In this document: one piece after another, positions 15,295-22,438 of the stretch
Position numbering within the stretch: position 1 is the first letter of the stretch
Layout: each line of letters opens with the position of its first letter
DNA from: an uncultured Clostridia bacterium
GTDB lineage: Bacteria; Bacillota; Clostridia; Peptostreptococcales; Anaerovoracaceae
DNA: 30,045 nucleotides
Assembly (NCBI GenBank): GCA_934255545.1
Contig: CAKQOE010000030.1
Coordinates: 1-30,045, forward strand
Direction: 5' to 3'
Notes under the pieces: model-generated
Database searches by the model: none
What the model was told of the DNA's origin: nothing
Seen by the model: only the letters and a program-made list of their open reading frames with translations
Program-made: the position numbers and the translations under genes

Positions 15295-16671
15295 ATGCGC
15301 AATTTACAGAATTTCTACAAGGCTGCCGATATCGAAAAAGAATACAAGCGCAAGCTTGTGACACCGGATGATGCGGCTTCTGTTGTAAAGCCGGGTTACA
15401 AGATCCATATAGGAACGTTCGGATCCATTGCTCACGACTTTGAAGCTGCCATAGCTAAAAGAAAGGACGAACTCAGTGACATAACGCTGATCTCATGCCT
15501 GTGGAGCTATGACGATACGTATGAGACTCACAAGGTCGATCCTGAGGGCGATGTGTTCAGGATACATACGACACAGATGAGCCAGAAGGACAGACGCGTA
15601 AAGAGCGCCGGACATGAGTGGTACATACCGATGCTTTACCATGACAACTGCAGGATGTACCACGCTGCTGAAAAGAAGCTTGATATGTTTGTCGTTATGA
15701 CGGGTCCGATGGACCGTCAAGGCAATTTCAACCTCGGCATCACGATAGGCGAAGCACGCGCGCTTTTTGAAACGGCTGATATAGTTATGGTAGAGGTAAA
15801 CGAAAACATGCCGCATTCGGAGGGTATGGAAAACTACATCAATATAGCAGAAGTGGATTACGTAATACAGAGCTCTAACTATCCGCTGGCTGAGCTTCCT
15901 GTAAGAGAGGGCGCAGGCGGCGCAGACGCAAAGATCGCAGAGCTGCTTCTGCCTGAGATAGAGGACGGAAGCACGCTGCAGCTCGGTATAGGCGCCATGC
16001 CTAATCACCTCGGACATCTGATGGTAGAGTCAGATCTGAAGAACCTCAGCATCCATACAGAAATGCTCGTTGACTCTTTCGTAGATATGTACGAGGCCGG
16101 CAAGATCACAGGAAACAAGGCTGTCCATCCCGGCAAGATGGTCTACACGTTTGCGCTCGGCAGCAGAAGGCTTTATGATTTTATAGACCGCAACCAGACA
16201 TGCATGATAGCTCCTGTTGATTACGTAAACGATCCCGCACTTATAAGTCAGCACGAGAAGATGATCTCCATAAACGCTGCGCTGCAGGTCGATCTTTACG
16301 GACAGGTAAGCTCTGAGTCTATAGGTTTCAATCACATAAGCGGTCAGGGCGGTCAGATGGATTTCGTAGAGGGCGCGTTCCGCTCAAAGGGCGGAAAGAG
16401 CTTCCTGTGCACAGCTTCGACAAAGACTCATAAGGACGGCACACTCGAATCATTAATAGTTCCGTTTATGCCGCCCGGCGGCATCGTAAGTACTCCGCGC
16501 TACGCTACACAGTACGTAGTAACAGAGTACGGCATCGTAAACCTCAAGGGCACATCCACATGGGAAAGAGCAGAGCTGCTCATAAGCATCGCGCATCCTG
16601 ACTTCCGCGAAGACCTTATAAAACAGGCTGAAAAGCAGGGGATATGGAAGAATTCCAGCAAGCTGCTTTAA
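15295..16671 (+). CDS. Acetyl-CoA hydrolase/transferase family CoA-transferase
   Basis: The 458-residue protein belongs to the Cat/AbfT type of CoA-transferase, which moves CoA between acetyl-CoA and another acid such as butyrate or 4-hydroxybutyrate. The expected glutamate that forms the CoA thioester is E256 in SIHTEMLVDSFVDMYEAG. The HISGQGGQMDFVEGAF motif lies in the C-terminal half, with GIVSTPRYATQYVVTEYGI after it. The exact acid is uncertain. The ATG at 15295 has GAAAGGA ahead of it, and upstream in-frame codons do not. It is preceded by a MocR gene and an aldehyde dehydrogenase, suggesting a link to aldehyde or short-chain acid metabolism. Confidence 0.9.
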   Translation: MRNLQNFYKAADIEKEYKRKLVTPDDAASVVKPGYKIHIGTFGSIAHDFEAAIAKRKDELSDITLISCLWSYDDTYETHKVDPEGDVFRIHTTQMSQKDRRVKSAGHEWYIPMLYHDNCRMYHAAEKKLDMFVVMTGPMDRQGNFNLGITIGEARALFETADIVMVEVNENMPHSEGMENYINIAEVDYVIQSSNYPLAELPVREGAGGADAKIAELLLPEIEDGSTLQLGIGAMPNHLGHLMVESDLKNLSIHTEMLVDSFVDMYEAGKITGNKAVHPGKMVYTFALGSRRLYDFIDRNQTCMIAPVDYVNDPALISQHEKMISINAALQVDLYGQVSSESIGFNHISGQGGQMDFVEGAFRSKGGKSFLCTASTKTHKDGTLESLIVPFMPPGGIVSTPRYATQYVVTEYGIVNLKGTSTWERAELLISIAHPDFREDLIKQAEKQGIWKNSSKLL

Positions 16672-16715
16672 TGAATGATTTTCTGTAAAGTATTACGGTA
16701 AATAAATAAAAACAG

Positions 16716-16732
16716 CAGCCGCCCGGCGGCTG
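16716..16732 (+). terminator. Hairpin after the CoA-transferase gene
   Basis: CAGCCGC-CCG-GCGGCTG is a compact stem 45 bases after the stop. The T-rich tract follows only after a gap, so termination is plausible but not certain. Confidence 0.45.
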
Positions 16733-16766
16733 AAAATAAATATGTATTTTTATTAATACAATAATA

Positions 16767-16824
16767 TTGACATAATCGGTCTAATGCTGTAGACTGAAGA
16801 TAAATCTACAGCTGTAGACCGATT
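16767..16824 (+). promoter_or_regulatory. Promoter with two BlaI/MecI-type operators
   Basis: TTGACA (16767-16772) and TAGACT (16790-16795) are 17 bases apart. Operator 1, GTCTA-N6-TAGAC (16779-16794), covers the spacer and -10. Operator 2, TCTACAGCTGTAGA (16805-16818), follows the start site. The two are also arms of one large imperfect palindrome, with AATCGGTCTA at 16774-16783 and TAGACCGATT at 16815-16824. The TACA/TGTA half-sites agree with BlaI-type operators, so the operon probably represses itself. Confidence 0.8.
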
Positions 16825-16849
16825 TTATTTTATCGGGAAAGGAGAGTAT

Positions 16850-18964
16850 ATGGGTATCATCGGAATATTAATGTCATTATTTATAAAAATAGCAGTGATC
16901 TCGCTTATGATGACTCCTGTTATTGCTGTAACGCTGGCTGTGCGTGCGGGGCTTGCGCGTATAGGGGTGTCTGCAGGTGTCAGGTACAGGCTTTGGGTGA
17001 TCCCGGCTGCTGCACTGGTTATAGCTGCACTGTGCGCATCAGGGGCGCTTGCAGGATATATGCCTTTGCATACACTGCAGGGAAACTACGGAGCCGCATC
17101 ATCAGGCAGTATTTCAGCAGTAAGTGCAGATAATGCACAGGCGGCGGATACAGTAAGCAGCAACGCGTCAGGCGTTGGAATCGATGGAATCACATCAGGA
17201 GATCCTGCAGTGGGACGTACAGGAAAAATTACTGTGGATATGAATGAACAGGAGTCGGCAATATATAATATAAAGGAAAATTTAGCTTCAAGTATATTTG
17301 ATGATCCTGCTGATAAAATAAAGCATTTGTCCGGTACGATGATCGCAGTGTCGGGTATTTGGCTCGCAGGCGTTATCTGCATATTTGCGTTTGCAGCGGT
17401 GAACTGCGCGCGCGTGCGCAGGCAGACTCGATTTGCTGTAAAAGTGAGCGGATCAGAGGATGCTTCGAAATATATTAAGGCGTTTTCAGCAGTAAAGGGG
17501 AGAAGGGTAGACATATATGAAAGCAGGGAAATAGAGCTGCCGTTCGTTTCGGGCGCTGTAAGGCCGAGGATATACATGCCTGCATGCATGGCGGACGATG
17601 ACGCGGCAAATGTGATCGCGCACGAGGCGGAGCATATAAGGCGAAGGGATAGTGCTGTGATCCTCATAGCGTGGGCGTGCTGTGCTGTCAGCTGGTTCAA
17701 CCCGTTCTTATGGATAGCTTACGAGATGCTGCGTCGCGACATGGAAATGAGCTGCGACGAGGCTGTGACAAAAAGTATGAACAGGGAAGATACATCAAGG
17801 TATATGAAGACGATGCTTCGTATGAGCGCGCCGGGCGCGCACCGCAGGCAGAATGCATTCGCGCCGGGATTTGCTGCAGGCGAATCTGACGTGGAGCTGC
17901 GTGTGGGAAATCTTGTAAGTGAGAAAAAACACCGACCGCTGGCGACAGCGGCAGCAATTGTCTTGTGCATTGCGATAGTTGTGGGATGCATGTTCGGGTA
18001 CAGCCGGTATCAGGCGAAATATTATAATATAAACGACGTTGAGCTGCTGACGGCTGAGCAGGTGGTTAAACTGCTTAAAATAAACGGGGTGAGGCTTACG
18101 GCTGACAGCGGATATGACGCGGAGAATATGGCAGTGAAGCTTAACAGTTTAGATGATGATACGAGAACAGTTCCTTATGTTTATAACGTGCGCGTGATGA
18201 ATATGGATGTAAAGATATTCATGTATATTTTTAACAGATATATAGATTATGATTCCGAATTTATCGATATACCTTATCCAGGATCTGAAAATTCCGGATC
18301 GGAAGATGGAAGTGACGAGTCAGATCCTGCTATGTGGAAAGCTTCTCTTGATAACAGAGTGATTTATGGAAAAAATATACTGATGATCCCTTATCTTACG
18401 GAAGGTGAAGTATATAAAGGAATGAACGTTGACCGTCAACGTTATGAAGCCGGTGCCGATATATCGGACAGCGATATGAATACAATAGCTCGCCGGAACA
18501 GAGCATGTAATGACATGAGGGAAAATATAAGTAATATACTGTTTTATAAGGCTTTTGATGGAACAGATACGATATACGCAGGAGAAAGCGGCGACTGGCG
18601 TTTTGCCTTCCCTGTAAAGATGTTTTCGCTCAGTTATACAGATGATAACGGAGATAAGTGGATCTCAGCGATGAAAAGTGCAGGATATCTTTACATGTCA
18701 TATAAGGACGGCGACCCAACGCTTTACGGCCCGGTGAAAAGTATATCGGTCACAAAAGGTGACCGATCTTCACAGCATAGTTTTGGCGACGATTACCATC
18801 TTGAATATGTATATGATGAAAGCTCAGATGATATGGGCGGCATGTACAGGGTGATGAATTTTGACTTTGCGGGACATTTCAAATGGCATTGTGACAGCAT
18901 TGGTGTTACGCTGGGGCTCATGGATGGAAGCAAAGTGACAGCTGAGTGTACTGATATAGAATAA
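16850..18964 (+). CDS. BlaR1-like M56 membrane metallopeptidase with a non-standard extracellular domain
   Basis: The 704-residue membrane protein has N-terminal helices, an M56 zinc protease domain with HEAEH at 258-262 and a downstream zinc-ligand Glu in SCDEAV (about 304). A last transmembrane helix (about 365-383) and a long extracellular C-terminal region (about 384-704) follow. In BlaR1/MecR1 the extracellular part is a penicillin-binding sensor with an SxxK serine. Here the region shows no recognisable penicillin-binding motifs and is acidic and Tyr/Asp-rich, so the signal it senses is probably different. The activated protease would lead to loss of the BlaI repressor encoded 10 bases downstream. 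The order sensor-then-repressor is the reverse of many clostridial pairs. Confidence 0.85.
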   Translation: MGIIGILMSLFIKIAVISLMMTPVIAVTLAVRAGLARIGVSAGVRYRLWVIPAAALVIAALCASGALAGYMPLHTLQGNYGAASSGSISAVSADNAQAADTVSSNASGVGIDGITSGDPAVGRTGKITVDMNEQESAIYNIKENLASSIFDDPADKIKHLSGTMIAVSGIWLAGVICIFAFAAVNCARVRRQTRFAVKVSGSEDASKYIKAFSAVKGRRVDIYESREIELPFVSGAVRPRIYMPACMADDDAANVIAHEAEHIRRRDSAVILIAWACCAVSWFNPFLWIAYEMLRRDMEMSCDEAVTKSMNREDTSRYMKTMLRMSAPGAHRRQNAFAPGFAAGESDVELRVGNLVSEKKHRPLATAAAIVLCIAIVVGCMFGYSRYQAKYYNINDVELLTAEQVVKLLKINGVRLTADSGYDAENMAVKLNSLDDDTRTVPYVYNVRVMNMDVKIFMYIFNRYIDYDSEFIDIPYPGSENSGSEDGSDESDPAMWKASLDNRVIYGKNILMIPYLTEGEVYKGMNVDRQRYEAGADISDSDMNTIARRNRACNDMRENISNILFYKAFDGTDTIYAGESGDWRFAFPVKMFSLSYTDDNGDKWISAMKSAGYLYMSYKDGDPTLYGPVKSISVTKGDRSSQHSFGDDYHLEYVYDESSDDMGGMYRVMNFDFAGHFKWHCDSIGVTLGLMDGSKVTAECTDIE

Positions 18965-18974
18965 TGAGGCAAAA

Positions 18975-19334
18975 ATGGAAAACAGATTATACGACACAGA
19001 ATACCGGTTTATGGAAATAATATGGGAGCATGCTCCCGTTCGCTCCGGCGAACTTGTAAAGCTTAGCAAAGAAGCGCTGGGATGGAAGAAGTCTACGACT
19101 TATACGATGATAAAGCGGCTTTCAGAAAAAGGATATATCGTAAACGAGGATGCTGTTGTCAGCGTGCTCGTTCAGAAGGAAGAGTGCCAGCAGGCGGAGT
19201 CAAAAGAGGTGATCGAAAAGAATTTTTCAGGATCTCTTCCGAGCTTTATAGCCGCGTTCCTTCGCGGAAACAAGCTGTCTGATGATGACGCAGCGCGGAT
19301 AAAAAATATGATAGATGATTATCAGAAAAAGTAA
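18975..19334 (+). CDS. BlaI/MecI-type transcriptional repressor
   Basis: The 119-residue winged-helix repressor has the BlaI fold: YRFMEIIWEHAPVRSGELVK, then the recognition helix region WKKSTTYTMIKRLSEKGYI, and a helical dimer domain. It should bind the two TGTA-type operators at 16779 and 16805. The Asn-Phe dipeptide cleaved in staphylococcal BlaI aligns with Ala-Phe (about 94-95) here, so the inactivation site may differ. No beta-lactamase or PBP gene is in the window, so its other targets are unknown. Confidence 0.88.
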   Translation: MENRLYDTEYRFMEIIWEHAPVRSGELVKLSKEALGWKKSTTYTMIKRLSEKGYIVNEDAVVSVLVQKEECQQAESKEVIEKNFSGSLPSFIAAFLRGNKLSDDDAARIKNMIDDYQKK

Positions 19335-19358
19335 AATTATGTAATAACAAATATTAAG

Positions 19359-19397
19359 GACCGGATCACGTTACATGCGCAGATCCGGTCTTTTTTT
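19359..19397 (+). terminator. Terminator after the BlaI-type gene
   Basis: GACCGGATC (19359-19367) pairs with GATCCGGTC (19382-19390), followed by seven T. Confidence 0.9.
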
Positions 19398-19408
19398 GCA
19401 CTTCAAGC

Positions 19409-19546
19409 TCACGCGCCGTGCGCGTGCATATGGCCCGATTTTTTATGCAGAACGCAGTATATATTGTATTGCACATATCCGAAAGTCGAGATAGCGATGC
19501 ATAACACAGCTAAGATTCTTTTACTCATTTTTCTGAAAAGTATCAA
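19409..19546 (-). CDS. Small single-pass membrane peptide with His-rich tail (45 aa, unrecognised)
   Basis: A minus-strand frame starts at TTG (19546-19544), six bases after AGGAG (plus 19553-19557), and ends TGA at 19409. A 39-residue form starts at the ATG at 19528 but lacks a ribosome site. The peptide starts MILFRKMSKRI, then a hydrophobic segment (about residues 11-26), then a Tyr/Cys/Lys region and the tail HKKSGHMHAHGA. It is divergent from the ABC operon and shares its control region. A very similar string, HRKLHMHGH, occurs in the second operon gene. The tail suggests metal binding, but the function is unknown. Found by reading the gap, since it is too short for usual length cut-offs. 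Confidence 0.5.
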   Translation of the reverse strand: MILFRKMSKRILAVLCIAISTFGYVQYNIYCVLHKKSGHMHAHGA

Positions 19547-19572
19547 AAATGTCTCCTATATGTCCGTTGAGG

Positions 19573-19622
19573 ATATTGCATAAAGAGTGCAATATATTGT
19601 CATAGATATCGCATAGACAATA
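19573..19622. promoter_or_regulatory. Divergent control region with two abutting dyads
   Basis: ATATTGCA-N7-TGCAATAT (19573-19595) and TATTGTC-N14-GACAATA (19595-19622) are perfect inverted repeats sharing one base. On the minus strand ATGACA (plus 19598-19603) and TGCAAT (plus 19575-19580) lie 17 bases apart and could drive the small peptide. A TTGTCA at 19597 could be a -35 for the ABC operon. The dyads overlap both, as expected for operators of a shared regulator, which is not identified. Confidence 0.5.
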
Positions 19623-19646
19623 AGACTTAATGTCAAGGAGGTTAAG

Positions 19647-21353
19647 ATGAAAAAATATTTCAGGCTTATGAGCGGCAGAACTAAAATAAAATGCGCAGGA
19701 ATAGTAATGCTTGCAGTATTGACATCAGTACTTGCATCTGTCTGGCCGGTCAGACTTGGAGAACTTTATACCATGATCTCAGACGGCAGCGTTACATCTG
19801 TATCAGATGTGGGCAGAGCAGTAATAATGTTTGGATGCATTTACCTTTCAGCTGAATGCATCACTATATTAAGGCGTGTTCTTATGGATAATATCATAGC
19901 CGCCCACGAAGCGGAGGTGAGAGAAGTAAGTGTTGAAAAGCTGCTGAAAATGCCCGTGTCGTATTATGCCGGCTGTCTGAGCGGAGAAAAGACGGCTCAG
20001 CTTAATCAGGGTGTCGCAGGTCTGAGTCAGCTTATCAAGATCATCTGCAATGATATTTTTGCAACAGTGCTGACTGCTGTATGTACACTTGTACAGGTCA
20101 TGATAAATGCTCCAATGGTGATCGCAGGGATCATGCTTTTATATCTGATAACAACGCTCGTGATATCTGTTTTTCAGATCCGTTCACAGAATGGCATAAG
20201 AGAAAACATCATAAAGCAGAAAAATTCTCTTGATGGACAGATATGTCAGTCTATTTCAAACCTTGAGCTTATCAGGAGCATGGATGCGCAGGAATATGAG
20301 CGTATGCGCCTTGAACCTTCAATACATACGATAAGTGTAACAGAAAAGAAACACCATCGTTATATGGGAGCTTATGACTGCGCGAAGCAGTTTTGCAAGG
20401 TATCGTTTCAGATCATTATAATCTTAGCTTCAGTGATGCTCATCTCATATGGAAAAATGTCAGCAGGCGTAGTCATTTCAGTATGTATGCTTTTCCAGCA
20501 GCTGATAAAGCCTATAGATGAAGTGTATAGATTTATGGACGAAACAGCTTCATCAGTTGTTAAGGCAAGAGCACTGACTGAGGTCATGGATTCGTGTGAG
20601 GACAGTATTTTTTCTGTTGCATCTGCCGATCATGAAGTGACCGATCACAATATAACTTTGAATGATGTTGTCATAACGAATCCGGAAAAGAGCAAAACTC
20701 TGGCGTGCTATGACAGTATAAGCATTCCATGTGATAAGGTGGTCGCGCTTTGCGGTGATTCAGGATGCGGAAAGACGACCATGATAAGAAGCCTTACAAG
20801 ATATTATCCATATACATCGGGCAGGATTTCTTTATATGGTCATGATCTGGTTGAATACAGCCAGAAAGAACTTACAGATAAGTTATTTTACGTACCGCAG
20901 AAGACTTTCTTCTTTGCCGGAAGTATCCGAGACAACCTTGTTTACGGTATCGACCGTGAAGTCACAGATGAAGAAATGACGGCAGCACTTGAAAAGGCAT
21001 GCTTGTCAGATGCACTTATAAAGAAGGTAAGTACGCAGTCACAGTCGGCTAACGATGGCATCCTTTCATATATGATAGGAGAAGGAGGCACGGGGCTGTC
21101 AGGAGGAGAGTGTCAGAGATTATCTATAGCACGGGCATTCCTGCGCAGACCTGAAGTATACATCTTTGACGAAAGTACTGCAAATCTTGATAAAGCAACG
21201 GCTGATACCGTACTGACTAATATTGAAAAATATGCAAATAAGATAGGTGCAGGTGTCGTATATATCTCTCACGACAAGAATGTTGTGGATAGATGCGATA
21301 CTGTGATCCATATAGACAACAAAATTAATATTTTAAACAAGGAGGCTAGCTAA
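19647..21353 (+). CDS. ABC exporter, fused membrane and ATPase domains
   Basis: The 568-residue half-transporter has an N-terminal six-helix exporter domain (about 15-300) and a C-terminal ATPase (about 335-568). The Walker A is GDSGCGKTT (370-378), the Q-loop is near Q418, the signature is LSGGE (484-488), the Walker B is VYIFDES (E509) and the H-loop is H542. All catalytic residues are kept, so it should be active as a homodimer. Such proteins export lipids, peptides or drugs. There is no N-terminal peptidase domain of the bacteriocin-exporter type. It has AAGGAGG ahead of its ATG and ends directly against the next start. The substrate is probably related to the four genes that follow. Confidence 0.88.
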   Translation: MKKYFRLMSGRTKIKCAGIVMLAVLTSVLASVWPVRLGELYTMISDGSVTSVSDVGRAVIMFGCIYLSAECITILRRVLMDNIIAAHEAEVREVSVEKLLKMPVSYYAGCLSGEKTAQLNQGVAGLSQLIKIICNDIFATVLTAVCTLVQVMINAPMVIAGIMLLYLITTLVISVFQIRSQNGIRENIIKQKNSLDGQICQSISNLELIRSMDAQEYERMRLEPSIHTISVTEKKHHRYMGAYDCAKQFCKVSFQIIIILASVMLISYGKMSAGVVISVCMLFQQLIKPIDEVYRFMDETASSVVKARALTEVMDSCEDSIFSVASADHEVTDHNITLNDVVITNPEKSKTLACYDSISIPCDKVVALCGDSGCGKTTMIRSLTRYYPYTSGRISLYGHDLVEYSQKELTDKLFYVPQKTFFFAGSIRDNLVYGIDREVTDEEMTAALEKACLSDALIKKVSTQSQSANDGILSYMIGEGGTGLSGGECQRLSIARAFLRRPEVYIFDESTANLDKATADTVLTNIEKYANKIGAGVVYISHDKNVVDRCDTVIHIDNKINILNKEAS

Positions 21354-21668
21354 ATGGAGATCTATACTGCTAAAGCATTTGAAGGTCCAATTAAAGATCC
21401 AGAGGAGGAAAAATTTATGAAAGAGCATATCACTCACAGAAAGCTACATATGCATGGACATCCGATACCGCCGCATGAAAGAAAGAGTATGGTAACGATC
21501 AGCTTTGATGAAAGCGATATGGCTGTTTTCAGATCTGTATTTGAGAATGAGGATGAGGCTGTGGCTGCTTCAGAAATAATAAAAAGCGCGCCGCCTGAGA
21601 TACAGATACTTGCAGCACAGTTGATCTATCAGATAGAGTCATATCAGACAGAGAAGGAGACTTTATAA
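21354..21668 (+). CDS. Small His-rich protein, unrecognised (104 aa)
   Basis: The start codon directly follows the exporter stop (TAAATG) and has AAGGAGG upstream. The N-terminal part carries HITHRKLHMHGHPIPPHERK (about residues 25-44), with six His in 20 residues, which suggests metal binding. The rest is acidic and helical, ending PEIQILAAQLIYQIESYQ. A second strong AGGAGG lies inside the frame with the ATG at 21417 eight bases further on, so an 83-residue form is possible. The HRKLHMHGH string resembles the tail of the divergent membrane peptide at 19409-19546. I do not recognise the family. It could be a metal carrier, an exporter partner or a precursor peptide. Confidence 0.7.
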   Translation: MEIYTAKAFEGPIKDPEEEKFMKEHITHRKLHMHGHPIPPHERKSMVTISFDESDMAVFRSVFENEDEAVAASEIIKSAPPEIQILAAQLIYQIESYQTEKETL

Positions 21669-21669
21669 T

Positions 21670-21855
21670 ATGAATACTAAATTTAACAGATGGACAAGCC
21701 CGGTCCTCGGCGAAGAAGCCGATTCATTATACATTGATATATACGGTGATGAAGGTAAAGACTTTATTCGCGTATTAGAAAACTCACCTTATGAAATTGC
21801 AGTGATCTCAAGACTGATTGCTTACCTCGGAAAGGTCAGAGGAGGTAAGATATAG
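21670..21855 (+). CDS. Small acidic protein, unrecognised (61 aa)
   Basis: It begins one base after the previous stop, with GAAGGAG upstream. No signal peptide, membrane segment or Cys is seen. The C-terminal half (DFIRVLENSPYEIAVISRLI) resembles the end of the upstream 104-residue protein (EIIKSAPPEIQILAAQLIYQ) in spacing and several identities, so the two may be related. Its tight packing says it works with the exporter and permease genes. Function unknown. Confidence 0.65.
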   Translation: MNTKFNRWTSPVLGEEADSLYIDIYGDEGKDFIRVLENSPYEIAVISRLIAYLGKVRGGKI

Positions 21856-21856
21856 T

Positions 21857-22438
21857 ATGGATATACTTAAAACAGTAAGAGAGATAGGATTTTTTGAAAC
21901 AAGCTGCAATCTGGCAGAAGTGCTGGAAAGCAGCGATATATGGGCAAAGGCAGGCAGTATGATGCCTTTGCCTGAACATGATATATGCAGATCAGTAAAT
22001 GATATCTCTGAATCGCTTGCAGCGTTCGGAAAAGAAAAATATATGTTTCTGTCACCTGAAATAGCTGTTATTGACAAGCTGGCTGAAAAAGAGCCTGGAA
22101 AAGAGGCTGTTATACTGCTTCCATGTGATATGGATCCTGATGTAAAGGAGCGTGTAAAGGCTAATATTCCTAAATCTATGAATGTTTATTTACTTGAAGA
22201 GCCGTATTTTGCTGATGAATTTTATCCAAGAAACGGGATCATAGTAATATGCGGTTATCTTGCCGGAGGAAGGATGATGGTACTTCCTGAGACATATCGC
22301 ATGATCGAGCATTACAACAGCGGTTTTTGGGGCAAAAAGGTATTTGTCCCTTATGTTGAACTGCCTGATGCCGTACGATATGATGAATGGCTTGAGATAT
22401 GCAATGAAAAAATAAGTATATTAAGGAGGGGCATGTAA
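21857..22438 (+). CDS. Unrecognised cytoplasmic protein (193 aa)
   Basis: The ATG at 21857 lies one base after the preceding stop, with AGGAGG about 12 bases upstream. An in-frame start at 21818 inside the previous gene is less likely. The protein is soluble-looking with alternating strands and helices (KEAVILLPCDMDPDVKERV; NGIIVICGYLAGGRMMVLPE) that suggest an alpha/beta fold. There is no motif I can assign. Two Cys (in ETSCN and LPCDMD) and a C-terminal aromatic stretch are visible. Its stop overlaps the next start by one base, indicating translational coupling to the permease. Confidence 0.7.
   Translation: MDILKTVREIGFFETSCNLAEVLESSDIWAKAGSMMPLPEHDICRSVNDISESLAAFGKEKYMFLSPEIAVIDKLAEKEPGKEAVILLPCDMDPDVKERVKANIPKSMNVYLLEEPYFADEFYPRNGIIVICGYLAGGRMMVLPETYRMIEHYNSGFWGKKVFVPYVELPDAVRYDEWLEICNEKISILRRGM

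Noticed and set aside
11950..16671. A classic GABA/4-hydroxybutyrate catabolic cluster
   Set aside because: The dehydrogenase looks like AldB/ExaC, not succinate-semialdehyde dehydrogenase. No GABA aminotransferase, 4-hydroxybutyrate dehydrogenase or dehydratase is present.
21818..21856. Upstream start of the 193-residue protein inside the preceding gene
   Set aside because: It would overlap the 61-residue gene by 38 bases. The ATG at 21857 sits one base after that gene's stop, the same packing as the other genes in the operon.
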